Shown one piece after another: positions 22,643 through 30,995 of a stretch of DNA of 64,000 nucleotides; positions within the stretch are counted from its first letter, which is position 1, and each line of letters opens with the position of its first letter. Source of the DNA: a virus; the IMG/VR virus record IMGVR_UViG_3300000115_000010, positions 1 to 64,000 of that record; one strand, written 5' to 3'. The notes under the pieces are model-generated. The model was given only the letters and a program-made list of their open reading frames with translations, made no database searches and was not told where the DNA came from. The position numbers and the translations under genes are program-made.

Positions 22643-24480
22643 TGCGTTTTACGGAGTTCACTGATCTAACTGAAGGCCTCCCTGCTTTTAATCAAGGCGG
22701 GGTGTTTGGATCTGGGTTAGATCCACAGCAATTCCAACAACGTACTGGTGTTTCTCCAGCTAATGCATCAAACACAGTTAAGAATATAGTTAAATTATCT
22801 CCAGGATTTAAAAGTCCGCAGATGAAAAATGCACTACAGGGTTATTTTTTAGAAAACCCCAAATCACTCCAAGCAGCTAATCAGAATTTTAACCCACAAG
22901 GACAACCAAAATCAAGCGTAAAGCCTGGATTATTCAGAGGGTTGCTAGGTAAAGCATTTGGTGCTATTGGATTAATATTGACTCCTAGTGCTGCAAACCA
23001 GGGCGAAGACCAAGCAGTAAGACAAATGGAATCTGTTTGGAATTTTACAAGATATTTGTTAAAAAATGCACCCAAGGAATACATTAAGTTTTATGATGAT
23101 GAATGGGCTGCATTAACCCCAGAAGAAAAAAAAACAAACGCACAATGGAACCCAAAAGAGACTGACGAATATAAGCAAGCTCAAGAAATAGTACGTATGT
23201 TAGACAAAAAACCTGCTACTGACTTTGCACCTGCTGAACCTTCTCCAAAGGAAGTTAGTCCAGATGTTGAGCCAGATTGGTGGCCGGAGGATTTACCTTT
23301 TAATCCAGAGACATTACCAAGTAATAATCCTGAAGCAGAACCGTTTACACAACCAGATATTCCTACTACACCAAGTAAGCCAAGTAGTCCTGAGCCAGAT
23401 GATGCTCCAGAACCAATAGTTAATCCTAAGGGTCCTAACATAGACCCAACTACTCCAGAGCAACCAAACACTCCAAAGATAGATCCAAATACTAATCCTA
23501 AATCGGATCCAATTACACAACCAGATATTCCTACTACACCAAGTAAGCCAAGTAGTCCTGAGCCAGATGATGCTCCAGAAATTGAACCAAAGACACCGGG
23601 TCCTGATATAGACCCAACTGCACCAGCCCCACTAAAAGTTCCTGATCCACTAAAAGTTCCTGATCCACTAAAAGTTCCTGATCCACTTTCAGTACCTGAT
23701 CCACTAAAAGTTCCGGATCCACTTCCAGTACCTGATCCAGATACAGCACCAAATATACAACCACCATCTCCAGGACCTGAATTGGATCCTAACGCACCAT
23801 CACAGCCTCAGACACCAACAGTGCCTGACAATGCGCCAATTGTACTTCCTAGAATTTCGCCAGATGATGCTCCGCAATTTGATCCAACCCCAATGCCTGT
23901 TATTCCTCTACCGGATCCATCACCAGTACCTAGTACAACTCCAGCAGATCCAGCAGCACCACCTAAGCCACAACCCAAACCAGAGCCTGGGCCTAATATA
24001 AATCCGCTGGCACCTTCTCAACCAAACACTCCAAAGATAGATCCAAATACTAATCCTAAATCGGATCCAATTACACAACCAGATATTCCTACTACGCCAG
24101 CTCAACCGGAAGCTCCTAAACCAGATGATGCACCAGCAACTCAGCCTGCACCAAAGCCAGCACCTAAGCCAGCACCGAAACCTAAGCCAGCACCCAAAGT
24201 TGCACCTACACCTAAGCCAGCACCCAAAGTTGCACCTACACCTAAGCCAGCACCGAAACCAAAACCCAAGCCTGCACCCAAAGTTGCACCTACACCTAAG
24301 GTACAACCAATACCTAAAACTGGTGGGGGAAGAGGTGGTAGGCCACCACGTATAAGACCACGTAAAAGAATCGGGTTACCTCCATTTAGTGCAAAGGGTG
24401 ATAACAAAAAATGGGTACCATTTGATTTTGTAAACGTAAGAGATCCGTTAGATCTTGGCAGAGCGGCAAGACGTAGCTAA
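22642..24480 (+). CDS. Proline-rich tagged low-complexity protein (612 aa)
   Basis: Starts MRFTEFTDLTEGLPAF, with an L-T-E|G site. Residues about 20-190 look globular and partly hydrophobic (GLLGKAFGAIGLILTPSAA). Residues about 195-560 are Pro/Asp/Thr repeats, including six tandem PDPLKV-like units, then a Lys/Pro/Ala region (KPAPKPAPK). A basic segment (GGRGGRPPRIRPRKR) and the end V-R-D-P-L-D-L-G-R-A-A-R-R-S follow. The extended acidic-then-basic chain suggests a virion protein spanning a distance or packed with DNA. The end motif recurs in the next protein. Confidence 0.65.
   Translation: MRFTEFTDLTEGLPAFNQGGVFGSGLDPQQFQQRTGVSPANASNTVKNIVKLSPGFKSPQMKNALQGYFLENPKSLQAANQNFNPQGQPKSSVKPGLFRGLLGKAFGAIGLILTPSAANQGEDQAVRQMESVWNFTRYLLKNAPKEYIKFYDDEWAALTPEEKKTNAQWNPKETDEYKQAQEIVRMLDKKPATDFAPAEPSPKEVSPDVEPDWWPEDLPFNPETLPSNNPEAEPFTQPDIPTTPSKPSSPEPDDAPEPIVNPKGPNIDPTTPEQPNTPKIDPNTNPKSDPITQPDIPTTPSKPSSPEPDDAPEIEPKTPGPDIDPTAPAPLKVPDPLKVPDPLKVPDPLSVPDPLKVPDPLPVPDPDTAPNIQPPSPGPELDPNAPSQPQTPTVPDNAPIVLPRISPDDAPQFDPTPMPVIPLPDPSPVPSTTPADPAAPPKPQPKPEPGPNINPLAPSQPNTPKIDPNTNPKSDPITQPDIPTTPAQPEAPKPDDAPATQPAPKPAPKPAPKPKPAPKVAPTPKPAPKVAPTPKPAPKPKPKPAPKVAPTPKVQPIPKTGGGRGGRPPRIRPRKRIGLPPFSAKGDNKKWVPFDFVNVRDPLDLGRAARRS
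23348..24310 (+). repeat. In-frame repeat region of the proline-rich gene
   Basis: Six tandem 18-nt units occupy 23629-23736 (first CCACTAAAAGTTCCTGAT), encoding PLKVPD-like hexapeptides. A roughly 60-nt block is repeated at about 23348 and 23518, another of about 70 nt at about 23463 and 24022, and a 30-nt Lys/Pro/Ala-coding unit recurs at 24181-24300. All repeats keep frame. They are prone to length change by recombination. Confidence 0.85.
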
Positions 24481-24483
24481 ATA
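24477..24483 (+). promoter_or_regulatory. T4-type late promoter (CTAAATA)
   Basis: CTAAATA overlaps the stop of the proline-rich gene, 19 nt before ATG 24503, with AAGGA as ribosome site between. Confidence 0.5.
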
Positions 24484-24502
24484 ATACTGTTAAGGATGTA
24501 CC

Positions 24503-26227
24503 ATGGATAGTTTAACAGAAGCACAAATAATAGAAGCACAAGTACAAGAAATAATAGATGAAGCAGAACAACTCAATGAGTTCTTGCCACTAATACCATT
24601 GGCTATTTGGGCAGGTGGTGCTGCATGGACAGCCTACGATGTTTATCGTACTGCAAAACAATACAAAGCAGGTGAAATTACCAAAGGTGAAGTTGCTAAA
24701 CGAGTTGGTACTGATGTTGCATTAAGTATCGCTGGAGGAGCAATAGCCAAGGGTTTAATTAAAGGTGGAAAAGCTGGTTACGGCGTAATTAAAAAAGTAG
24801 TTGACAAAAGTAAAGAAAAGTTCGATGTAGTTGATCGAGCAAATAAAAGAGGGCGTACTACTAAGGATATAACAATTGGTGGTCAAAAAATAGTTGATCC
24901 TACTAAAGTAACTACAGCACGTGGTGCTGATGGTAAGATGAGAGCATTAACCAAAGCAGAGAAAAAAGCATTAGCAAGGGCTAGTGATACTAGAAGTACT
25001 GCCGCAAAAGCAATTGATGCGGTTTCTGCACCAGTTAAGGCGGTTACTGGGTTGGGTAAAGGTGGACTTGACAAAAAAATGGGCACTGCTACAAGTAATG
25101 TTGTTAAAAAAATTACTGACCCCTTAATGAAAAAGAAAAATATTCCTACAGTAGCAATAGATCCTTTAACCAAAAAGTTTAAAAAATTAGATGGACCAAT
25201 TGATGACAGAACTAGATTAGCTAAAGTTATTGACGCACCAAAAGCTGGACTGGATGCTCTAAGAAAAGTAGATGACTTTATTGGTGATATACCTGGCAAC
25301 ATTGCAAGAAAAACTATAGACACAGTAACACAAAATCCAATTGCTAAAGCAGAAAAAGCTAGACGTAAAGCAGCTAAACAAATTAGAGCGGCAGATGCAG
25401 TCGCAGCAAGAGCCGCTAAAGAAATTGATAAGCAAATGCAGCAAGCAAAAGACTTGCGTAAACGTGATGCAACACAACGTATTAGATCTGCTGATGCGGA
25501 TGCGGCAGATGCCGCTAAAAAAGCAGCAAAGAGTGCAGATGAATTTAAACGTAATGCAGCTCAACGTAATGCTAGTGCCGCAATGCGTAATGCAGATAAC
25601 ATCGCAGTTAAGCAAGCAACTAGGCAAGCGGCAGACCAAAAAGCAAATACCGCCAAAAGAAGTGCATCAGCAGCAATACGTAAAGCAGATAAAATTGCTA
25701 CAGACAGAGCATCTGATGTAGCCGCATTTAAACGTAATGCAGCTCAAAGAACAGCTTCAACTAGGATGCGTAGTGCAGATAAAATTGCTACTAGACGAGC
25801 TGATGATCTAGCAGTAAATGATAAAAGAAGAGCGGCAGCAGCCACAATTAGAAAAGCAGACTCAGATGCAATTAAAAAAGCAAAAGAGATAGAAATTGCT
25901 GCTAAAAAGAAACGAGCAGATGCTGTGGCAGCAAGAGCTGCTAAAAAAGCAGATGCAGAAGCACGTATTAAGAAAGCTGATGCCGCCGCAGCGAAGAGAT
26001 TAGGCAAAAAGACAGATGCTGGTGAAATCGCTGCAAGAGTAGCTGCAAGACGTGCATCCAGAAAAGTTGATGGTAAGACAAAAATGGCCAAGCGTGTAGG
26101 AAGAAGAGTTGACAAATTAATTCCAGGCGGTAAATCTGGTGGTGGCGCTCCAGCAGCTTCATGGCAGTCATTTTCGCCAGTCGCAGTAAATGATCCACTA
26201 AATTTGTCAAGAGCTAATAAAGGGTAA
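24503..26227 (+). CDS. Large Ala/Lys-rich membrane-active tagged protein (574 aa)
   Basis: The N-terminus has several cuttable sites (MDSLTEAQIIEAQVQEII). Residues about 32-90 contain two hydrophobic segments (LPLIPLAIWAGGAAWTAY; VALSIAGGAIAKGLIKGG). From about 280 to 525 a long charged helix repeats A-x-x-I/R-x-A-D (for example SASAAIRKADKIA). The end reads F-S-P-V-A-V-N-D-P-L-N-L-S-R-A-N-K-G, sharing DPL-x-L-x-R-A with the previous protein. Membrane segments plus long helix suggest an internal or ejection protein; that is inference. Confidence 0.6.
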   Translation: MDSLTEAQIIEAQVQEIIDEAEQLNEFLPLIPLAIWAGGAAWTAYDVYRTAKQYKAGEITKGEVAKRVGTDVALSIAGGAIAKGLIKGGKAGYGVIKKVVDKSKEKFDVVDRANKRGRTTKDITIGGQKIVDPTKVTTARGADGKMRALTKAEKKALARASDTRSTAAKAIDAVSAPVKAVTGLGKGGLDKKMGTATSNVVKKITDPLMKKKNIPTVAIDPLTKKFKKLDGPIDDRTRLAKVIDAPKAGLDALRKVDDFIGDIPGNIARKTIDTVTQNPIAKAEKARRKAAKQIRAADAVAARAAKEIDKQMQQAKDLRKRDATQRIRSADADAADAAKKAAKSADEFKRNAAQRNASAAMRNADNIAVKQATRQAADQKANTAKRSASAAIRKADKIATDRASDVAAFKRNAAQRTASTRMRSADKIATRRADDLAVNDKRRAAAATIRKADSDAIKKAKEIEIAAKKKRADAVAARAAKKADAEARIKKADAAAAKRLGKKTDAGEIAARVAARRASRKVDGKTKMAKRVGRRVDKLIPGGKSGGGAPAASWQSFSPVAVNDPLNLSRANKG

Positions 26228-26231
26228 TAAG

Positions 26232-27647
26232 ATGAAAAAAGATGCAAATAGTATACTAAAAAATATATTTGATAAAGCCGCCAATGCGGTTAATGAAGGT
26301 TACAAAGTACTTCCTCCAATGGATGCCAAGTACCAACCACGTGATGGTTTAGAAGGCCCGTTTACAACATTAAGTGGAAAAGTAGTATACTATGATCCAG
26401 GCGAGGGGGCATATTACGACCCAGATACTGATTTTTATATTTCATACGATGAGTACCAAGAACTAGATAAAGATTATAGTGGTATGAAAACCGAAGGTGT
26501 TGAAACAGATTATGAAAATGAGATTGATCAAATTATTGATGAGATAAAAGAGTTAGGAATAACAGACGTAGATGAAATCGCCAGTGTTGTTGGAAACTTT
26601 ATTGATAATGAAGATGACGCAGCGGAAGTATACGTAACTGTGTTAGACTTTTTGGGACTTGCAGAATCAATTAGCGAAGGTGCAATGGATGATGAGATTG
26701 CCGCATACTACAGGCAGTTAAAACTTCCAAATATGAAATCTTGGAGAAAATTAACAAAAAATGAAAATCTTGGAGGATCTCCATTTAGAGCATCCGCTGC
26801 TAATGCTGAAGATTATGGCATGTTTAGTCAAGATGGTAATTATGAAGTTCAAGAGATTGTCGACGATGCATGTGGAATGGTTAAAAGTGGTGAAGCTGAT
26901 ATTATGAAGGCAGTCGATGCAGCAATGCGAATGCTTACAGATCTAAGTGAAATGGGCGGTCACGAAGAAGCAGAAGACACCGCAGTACGTGATAGTGTTA
27001 CACGAGCTATTTGGAATCGTTGTGATAATGACGATACTAACGAAGGGCATAGTCCACATAAAAAAGGTACAAAGAAATACAAAGCACACATGGCGGCAAT
27101 GCATGCTGAAGATAAAAAGAAAATGGTTAAGGATCCAAAAACAGGTAAGATGGTTCCAAGTTATGCAATAGACGGCAAAGGTGATAATGATCTTAAAGAG
27201 AAGGTATCAATTTCCCAAGTTAAAGAAAGTATCAATACTAAGTCCACAGACAAGAATCGCATAGTAGCGGATTATATTGGCGGATACTTAAATGGAAACC
27301 TTACTGAATCACAAGTTAAAGATGAAATTAAACATGTAGTAAGTCAAATACGCGAATCTGTTGATGCTAACGTAATATACACTAACATGCGTAAAACTAA
27401 TATACAAGAATCTCTTGATAAAAAATTAATGGTAAGAGAAAGTATTGCACAACTCCAAAAAATTGTATCAGACAAGCAAATGATGCCAGTTAAATTTACT
27501 GACGGCAGTATGAAAATTGATATGACTACAGCAAATATAGTTCTAGATGCATACAAAAAAGTTAAGCCTGAAAATCAACAAAAAATAGAAAAAATGATGG
27601 AAACAAAATACGGGTTTAAGCGTTTATTAGATATCATCTATAAATAA
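26232..27647 (+). CDS. Late protein with HSPHKKGTKKY module (471 aa)
   Basis: The N-terminal helix ends in AANAVNEG, a V-N-E|G site like the tag of its neighbours. A beta-like acidic region follows (VVYYDPGEGAYYDPDTDFY). Near residue 275 is GHSPHKKGTKKYKAHMAAM, a basic module I associate with other T4-like phages. The last about 90 residues are helical. It probably belongs to the head core or internal-protein set. Its stop overlaps the next start by 1 nt. Confidence 0.6.
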   Translation: MKKDANSILKNIFDKAANAVNEGYKVLPPMDAKYQPRDGLEGPFTTLSGKVVYYDPGEGAYYDPDTDFYISYDEYQELDKDYSGMKTEGVETDYENEIDQIIDEIKELGITDVDEIASVVGNFIDNEDDAAEVYVTVLDFLGLAESISEGAMDDEIAAYYRQLKLPNMKSWRKLTKNENLGGSPFRASAANAEDYGMFSQDGNYEVQEIVDDACGMVKSGEADIMKAVDAAMRMLTDLSEMGGHEEAEDTAVRDSVTRAIWNRCDNDDTNEGHSPHKKGTKKYKAHMAAMHAEDKKKMVKDPKTGKMVPSYAIDGKGDNDLKEKVSISQVKESINTKSTDKNRIVADYIGGYLNGNLTESQVKDEIKHVVSQIRESVDANVIYTNMRKTNIQESLDKKLMVRESIAQLQKIVSDKQMMPVKFTDGSMKIDMTTANIVLDAYKKVKPENQQKIEKMMETKYGFKRLLDIIYK

Positions 27648-28249
27648 TGATTGCTGACAGTACTGAAGATTTTGTATGGGCGAGTATTGACCCAGATGAT
27701 ATCTGGGTCATGGATAAACTAATACTGTCAAGAAAATTAGGGTACGTTTGTGGTCCAGTTGGGCTTGATGTTCCGATACCAGGATATTATATTGTGCGAC
27801 CATGTGTTAACATGTTAGGTCTAGGGTTAGGGACACGGCGGGTATGGATAGAAAAAGAAACTATGCATTTGCCATTAGGATACTTTTGGTGTGAATTCTT
27901 TGAGGGCAGACACCTTAGTGTAGATTATAACTATGGATTACAGCGGTTATGTGTTGAAGGATTTAAACCATTAGATACATTTACTAAATGGAGCGAATGG
28001 AAACGTACTACAGACTATGTAACCCGTCCTAATATATTACTTGACTTATTAAAAAGATACGAATGGATTAATTGTGAATTTATTGGCGGTAATCTTATTG
28101 AAGTTCATCTAAGACACAACGAAGATTTTGACGGCGGTATTAATCATTTTATTCCAGTATGGGAGGGACAAGACACTACCCCACCAAATGGATATCAATA
28201 TAAAGATTATCCAGACGCACATGGACGTATAGGAGCGTTTATAAAATAA
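27647..28249 (+). CDS. Unassigned phage protein (200 aa)
   Basis: Rich in aromatic residues, with WVMDKLILSRKLGYVCGP (about residues 20-37), YYIVRPCVNMLGLGLGTRR and a Trp-rich middle. The D-K-L-x-L-S-R-K-L-G-Y...Y-I-V-R-P pattern faintly recalls ATP-grasp chains, but I cannot find the metal-binding residues. Function unknown. It is tail-coupled to the tagged block and precedes a late promoter. Confidence 0.55.
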   Translation: MIADSTEDFVWASIDPDDIWVMDKLILSRKLGYVCGPVGLDVPIPGYYIVRPCVNMLGLGLGTRRVWIEKETMHLPLGYFWCEFFEGRHLSVDYNYGLQRLCVEGFKPLDTFTKWSEWKRTTDYVTRPNILLDLLKRYEWINCEFIGGNLIEVHLRHNEDFDGGINHFIPVWEGQDTTPPNGYQYKDYPDAHGRIGAFIK

Positions 28250-28253
28250 ATAC
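28246..28253 (+). promoter_or_regulatory. T4-type late promoter (ATAAATAC)
   Basis: ATAAATAC overlaps the previous stop, 23 nt before ATG 28277 of the endolysin, fitting late expression of lysis genes. Confidence 0.55.
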
Positions 28254-28276
28254 ATTTAGTATAAAAAGGAAAAACT

Positions 28277-29131
28277 ATGAGTAAATTTACATTTGACTTT
28301 AAAGGAAGATATGTAGCAGACATCTTACATCTTGGTAAAGATGACGCTATGGAATGGTTAGGCGCAATGCAAGATGTATTGCCTAAATATGACATTAATA
28401 CTCCAGAAAGAGTTGCTGGATTTATGGCTCAAACTGGGCATGAATCCAATGGATATAAGGTACTTACTGAAAACTTAAACTACAGTGCAAAAGCACTCGA
28501 TGCTATATTTGGCAAATATTTTAAACGAGCTGGGAGAGATGCAAATGAATATCATAGACAGCCTGAAAAAATTGCGAACGTTATTTACGCAAACAGAATG
28601 GACAACGGTGATACCAATTCCGGTGATGGCTGGAGATTTAGGGGCGGTGGCATACTGCAACTTACAGGTAGAAGCAATTATACAAGATTTGGAGAATCAG
28701 TTGGAATGAGTGCTGAAGAAGCAACTGACTATGTACGCACAAAAGAAGGTGCTCTTGAGAGTGCATGTTGGTTCTGGAAAACAAACAACTTAAACAAATA
28801 CTGTGATAATAATGATATCACAACATTGTCTAAGCGTGTTAATGGTGGTACAATTGGTCTTGAAGATCGTATTAAACATTGGAATCATGCAATGGAATTG
28901 TTTACTGGAGTAGCAGCACCACACGTAGAAGAGAAGCTAGACATTAAACTTATTAAAAAAGGCAGTAAGGGATCGCTTGTTAAAGCAATGCAAGAAGTGC
29001 TTGGACTTGATGCTGATGGCGACTTTGGCCCAGGCACAGAACGTGCGGTCAAATCTTGGCAAGCTGAAAATGGACTAACACCTGATGGCATTGTAGGACC
29101 AAAAACACTAGCTAAGATGGGTATTGAATAA
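28277..29131 (+). CDS. GH19 chitinase-like endolysin with peptidoglycan-binding domain
   Basis: The 284-aa protein has a GH19 catalytic region (about residues 40-205): AGFMAQTGHESNGYKVLTEN with the likely catalytic Glu, then GWRFRGGGILQLTGRSNY. A PG_binding_1 domain forms the end (about 220-284), with GSKGSLVKAMQEVLG, DGDFGPGTERAVKSWQ and GLTPDGIVGPKT. GH19 endolysins cleave peptidoglycan. There is no signal peptide, so it needs a holin; the small membrane protein that follows is a candidate. Confidence 0.9.
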   Translation: MSKFTFDFKGRYVADILHLGKDDAMEWLGAMQDVLPKYDINTPERVAGFMAQTGHESNGYKVLTENLNYSAKALDAIFGKYFKRAGRDANEYHRQPEKIANVIYANRMDNGDTNSGDGWRFRGGGILQLTGRSNYTRFGESVGMSAEEATDYVRTKEGALESACWFWKTNNLNKYCDNNDITTLSKRVNGGTIGLEDRIKHWNHAMELFTGVAAPHVEEKLDIKLIKKGSKGSLVKAMQEVLGLDADGDFGPGTERAVKSWQAENGLTPDGIVGPKTLAKMGIE

Positions 29132-29325
29132 TGGCAGCAAACGATGATGATCAAGGAAAGTTGGAAATTGCTGTAAGAGTACTAGGTAATGAATTAGTTG
29201 CTCTAAAAATGGTAGTAGATGATTTTAAAATGAAATGGTTAGTAATAGGCGTATTAACTATTGTATCATTATTTTGGGCTGCTAGTAAATTTGGACCAGC
29301 GTTAATGGGAACATTTGGATCATGA
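29131..29325 (+). CDS. Small membrane protein, holin candidate (64 aa)
   Basis: Overlaps the endolysin stop by 1 nt. An acidic N-terminus and helix precede one transmembrane segment (about residues 36-52, WLVIGVLTIVSLFWAAS). Single-pass small proteins next to an endolysin are often holins or lysis regulators. The link is positional only. Confidence 0.55.
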   Translation: MAANDDDQGKLEIAVRVLGNELVALKMVVDDFKMKWLVIGVLTIVSLFWAASKFGPALMGTFGS

Positions 29326-29516
29326 TAAGCAAACAGTGTAAAGCACATTTAGATGATGTTGGAGAAACAGGATTACAACATATGGCAGTGGCATTAAAAT
29401 CAGCAGTTAAATTACAACTATTGGTTCCTGCACTAATTATTCACAGCATTGCACCTAGGTGCTTTACACATACAGCAACTAATGTGATGAAAGATATTTT
29501 GGAGAAAAGAAAATGA
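29322..29516 (+). CDS. DUF6356-like small protein (64 aa)
   Basis: The pattern H-L-D-D-V-G-E-T-G-L-Q-H followed by a hydrophobic helix (LQLLVPALIIHSIAPRCF) resembles a small phage/bacterial family with H-P-x-x-V-G-E-x-Y-x-x-H and I-H-A-x-x-P. It probably contacts the membrane. Role unknown. Overlaps both neighbours by ATGA. Confidence 0.6.
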   Translation: MISKQCKAHLDDVGETGLQHMAVALKSAVKLQLLVPALIIHSIAPRCFTHTATNVMKDILEKRK

Positions 29517-29671
29517 ATTGGATAAAAGAACGTATCAGTGAACGCACCACATGGGACGGTGGCGTGATGATCGCAATGGGGCTGATTGCATTGTTTGCAA
29601 CTAGTTTTATTAAACTTGCGGCAGTTGCAGCAATTGCATATGGCGCATGGACTATTTGGAAAGCAGAATAA
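29513..29671 (+). CDS. Small membrane protein (52 aa)
   Basis: Starts MNWIKERISERTTWDGG, with a hydrophobic segment of about 20 residues (VMIAMGLIALFATSFIKLAA) and a short Trp-rich tail. I associate this type with T4-like marine phages. Probably inner-membrane, perhaps lysis-related by position. ATGA overlap with the gene before. Confidence 0.55.
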   Translation: MNWIKERISERTTWDGGVMIAMGLIALFATSFIKLAAVAAIAYGAWTIWKAE

Positions 29672-29672
29672 T

Positions 29673-29972
29673 ATGTGGGATATGATCGAACGCATGGCTA
29701 GCGATAGGCTTTGGATTTACACTGCACTTGCTGGTAGTGTGTTCGGTGCAATTTTCATTGCATATATGAGTACTACACGTATAGGACTTTGGTTTTATGC
29801 TAAAGTAGATCATAGTATGGACTATTTGGTTGCTCGATACGGCTGGACTTGGCTTGAGCAACCAGAAGATGCATGGCGTAAAAAGTACCCACGTATTACA
29901 AAAAAAATAGATGAACTAGAAACTCGTATTGAAGAACTAGAGAGAAAAGACAGCCAATATCATAATTATTAA
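29673..29972 (+). CDS. Membrane-anchored coiled-coil protein (99 aa)
   Basis: I chose ATG 29673, just after the previous stop. One transmembrane segment (about residues 14-33, WIYTALAGSVFGAIFIAYMS) is followed by WTWLEQPEDAWRKKYPR and a final coiled coil (KKIDELETRIEELERKD). The layout resembles the i-spanin at 4507, but no lipoprotein partner overlaps here. It closes the lysis-linked block. Confidence 0.6.
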   Translation: MWDMIERMASDRLWIYTALAGSVFGAIFIAYMSTTRIGLWFYAKVDHSMDYLVARYGWTWLEQPEDAWRKKYPRITKKIDELETRIEELERKDSQYHNY

Positions 29973-29973
29973 C

Positions 29974-30003
29974 TTGACATTTCTATTGTAAACCTGCTAT
30001 ACT
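29974..30003 (+). promoter_or_regulatory. Early promoter before the replication block
   Basis: TTGACA at 29974-29979, an 18-nt spacer and an extended -10 (TGC-TATACT, 29998-30003). It starts 2 nt after the previous stop and drives the dsbA-like, FNR and polymerase genes. Confidence 0.7.
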
Positions 30004-30036
30004 GTAGTAAGATTACAATATAAACAAGGAGCAAAT

Positions 30037-30297
30037 ATGCCTACACGATCATTTAGTAGTTCAGAAATTACAAAACTAAAGCAATTAATGAGCGAAGGAA
30101 TTCAAGTAACTAGTGAAGTTGATGCATTAAAAGAAGGTCTTAAAGATACAGTTAAGGCTATTGCTGAAGAAATGGATATGAAACCAGCACTACTTAATAA
30201 AGCAATCCGAATTGCTTATAAAAATGAGTTTGCTCAAACACAGGATAACTTTAGTCAAGTTGAAGAAATTTTAGCGGCTGTAGGTAGAGACAATTAA
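30037..30297 (+). CDS. DsbA-like late-transcription DNA-binding protein (86 aa)
   Basis: A helical 86-aa protein (FSSSEITKLKQLMSEGIQVT, then DTVKAIAEEMDMKPALLNKA) whose size, layout and position match T4 DsbA, a double-stranded DNA-binding protein that acts at late promoters. Preceded by AGGAG and coupled to the FNR gene by TAATG. The call is by pattern, not by alignment. Confidence 0.6.
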   Translation: MPTRSFSSSEITKLKQLMSEGIQVTSEVDALKEGLKDTVKAIAEEMDMKPALLNKAIRIAYKNEFAQTQDNFSQVEEILAAVGRDN

Positions 30298-30995
30298 TGC
30301 TCGACTTAAAAGTTATTGAAGTAGAACATTACACAGACAAATTATTTAGAATACAAACAGAAAGACCCCGTAGTTTTAGATTTACTGCGGGGGAGTTTGT
30401 TATGATAGGTTTAGAAGATGCACCTAATAGGGCATACAGTATTACTAGTGGTCCATATGATGACTACATTGAGTTCTACAGTATCAAAGTACAAGAAGGT
30501 CCACTTACTAGTAAATTACAACATGTTAAAGTAGGTGATACTATTCGTGTAGGAGAGAAGCCAACAGGTACACTTATACTTGCTAACTTAGAACTAGGTG
30601 GACACCTAGTAATGATGGCAAGTGGTACTGGTATTGCTCCGTTTATTAGTTTACTACGTGAACCAGAAACATACGACTTATTTGAGAACATTACAGTAAC
30701 ATGGACCACTAGGCTACATGCTGAACAGGACTGTTACCGAGACTTCTTGAATGAGATGCCAATTGAATACATCAGCACAGTTACACAAGAGCCAGCTGAA
30801 CTACAAGGACGTATTCAAAAGTTTATGGCGGATGGTACAGTACAGATTGACAATCCTGCTGAACAGCGTATAATGTTATGTGGAAGTGTGGCATTTAATA
30901 ATGATTTGAAAGAACACTTTAACAGTCTCGGATTTAATGAGGGAAACAAACGCACACAAGGTACGTTTGTACAAGAAAGGGCGTTTGTTAGTTAA
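30297..30995 (+). CDS. Ferredoxin/flavodoxin-NADP+ reductase
   Basis: A 232-aa FNR-fold protein. FAD-binding motif RAYSITSGP (about residues 44-52), the pyrophosphate loop region GPLTSKL, and the NADP-binding MASGTGIAPFISLLRE (about 103-118); the end has MLCGSVAFNNDLKEHF. It moves electrons between NADPH and ferredoxin or flavodoxin. In this phage it could feed the radical-SAM QueE or the oxygenases, though no ferredoxin gene is seen here. Overlaps polB by TAATG. Confidence 0.85.
   Translation: MLDLKVIEVEHYTDKLFRIQTERPRSFRFTAGEFVMIGLEDAPNRAYSITSGPYDDYIEFYSIKVQEGPLTSKLQHVKVGDTIRVGEKPTGTLILANLELGGHLVMMASGTGIAPFISLLREPETYDLFENITVTWTTRLHAEQDCYRDFLNEMPIEYISTVTQEPAELQGRIQKFMADGTVQIDNPAEQRIMLCGSVAFNNDLKEHFNSLGFNEGNKRTQGTFVQERAFVS

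Noticed and set aside
23629-23736. Six 18-nt tandem repeats as a CRISPR-like array
   Set aside because: There are no spacers, the unit keeps reading frame, and it encodes a hexapeptide repeat in the proline-rich protein.
24141-24407. Gly-rich minus-strand frames across 23.2-24.4 kb
   Set aside because: They mirror the Pro/Lys/Ala repeats of the plus-strand gene and have no start signals.
27647-28249. ATP-grasp ligase assignment
   Set aside because: Only a vague I-V-R-P resemblance; metal- and ATP-binding residues could not be placed.
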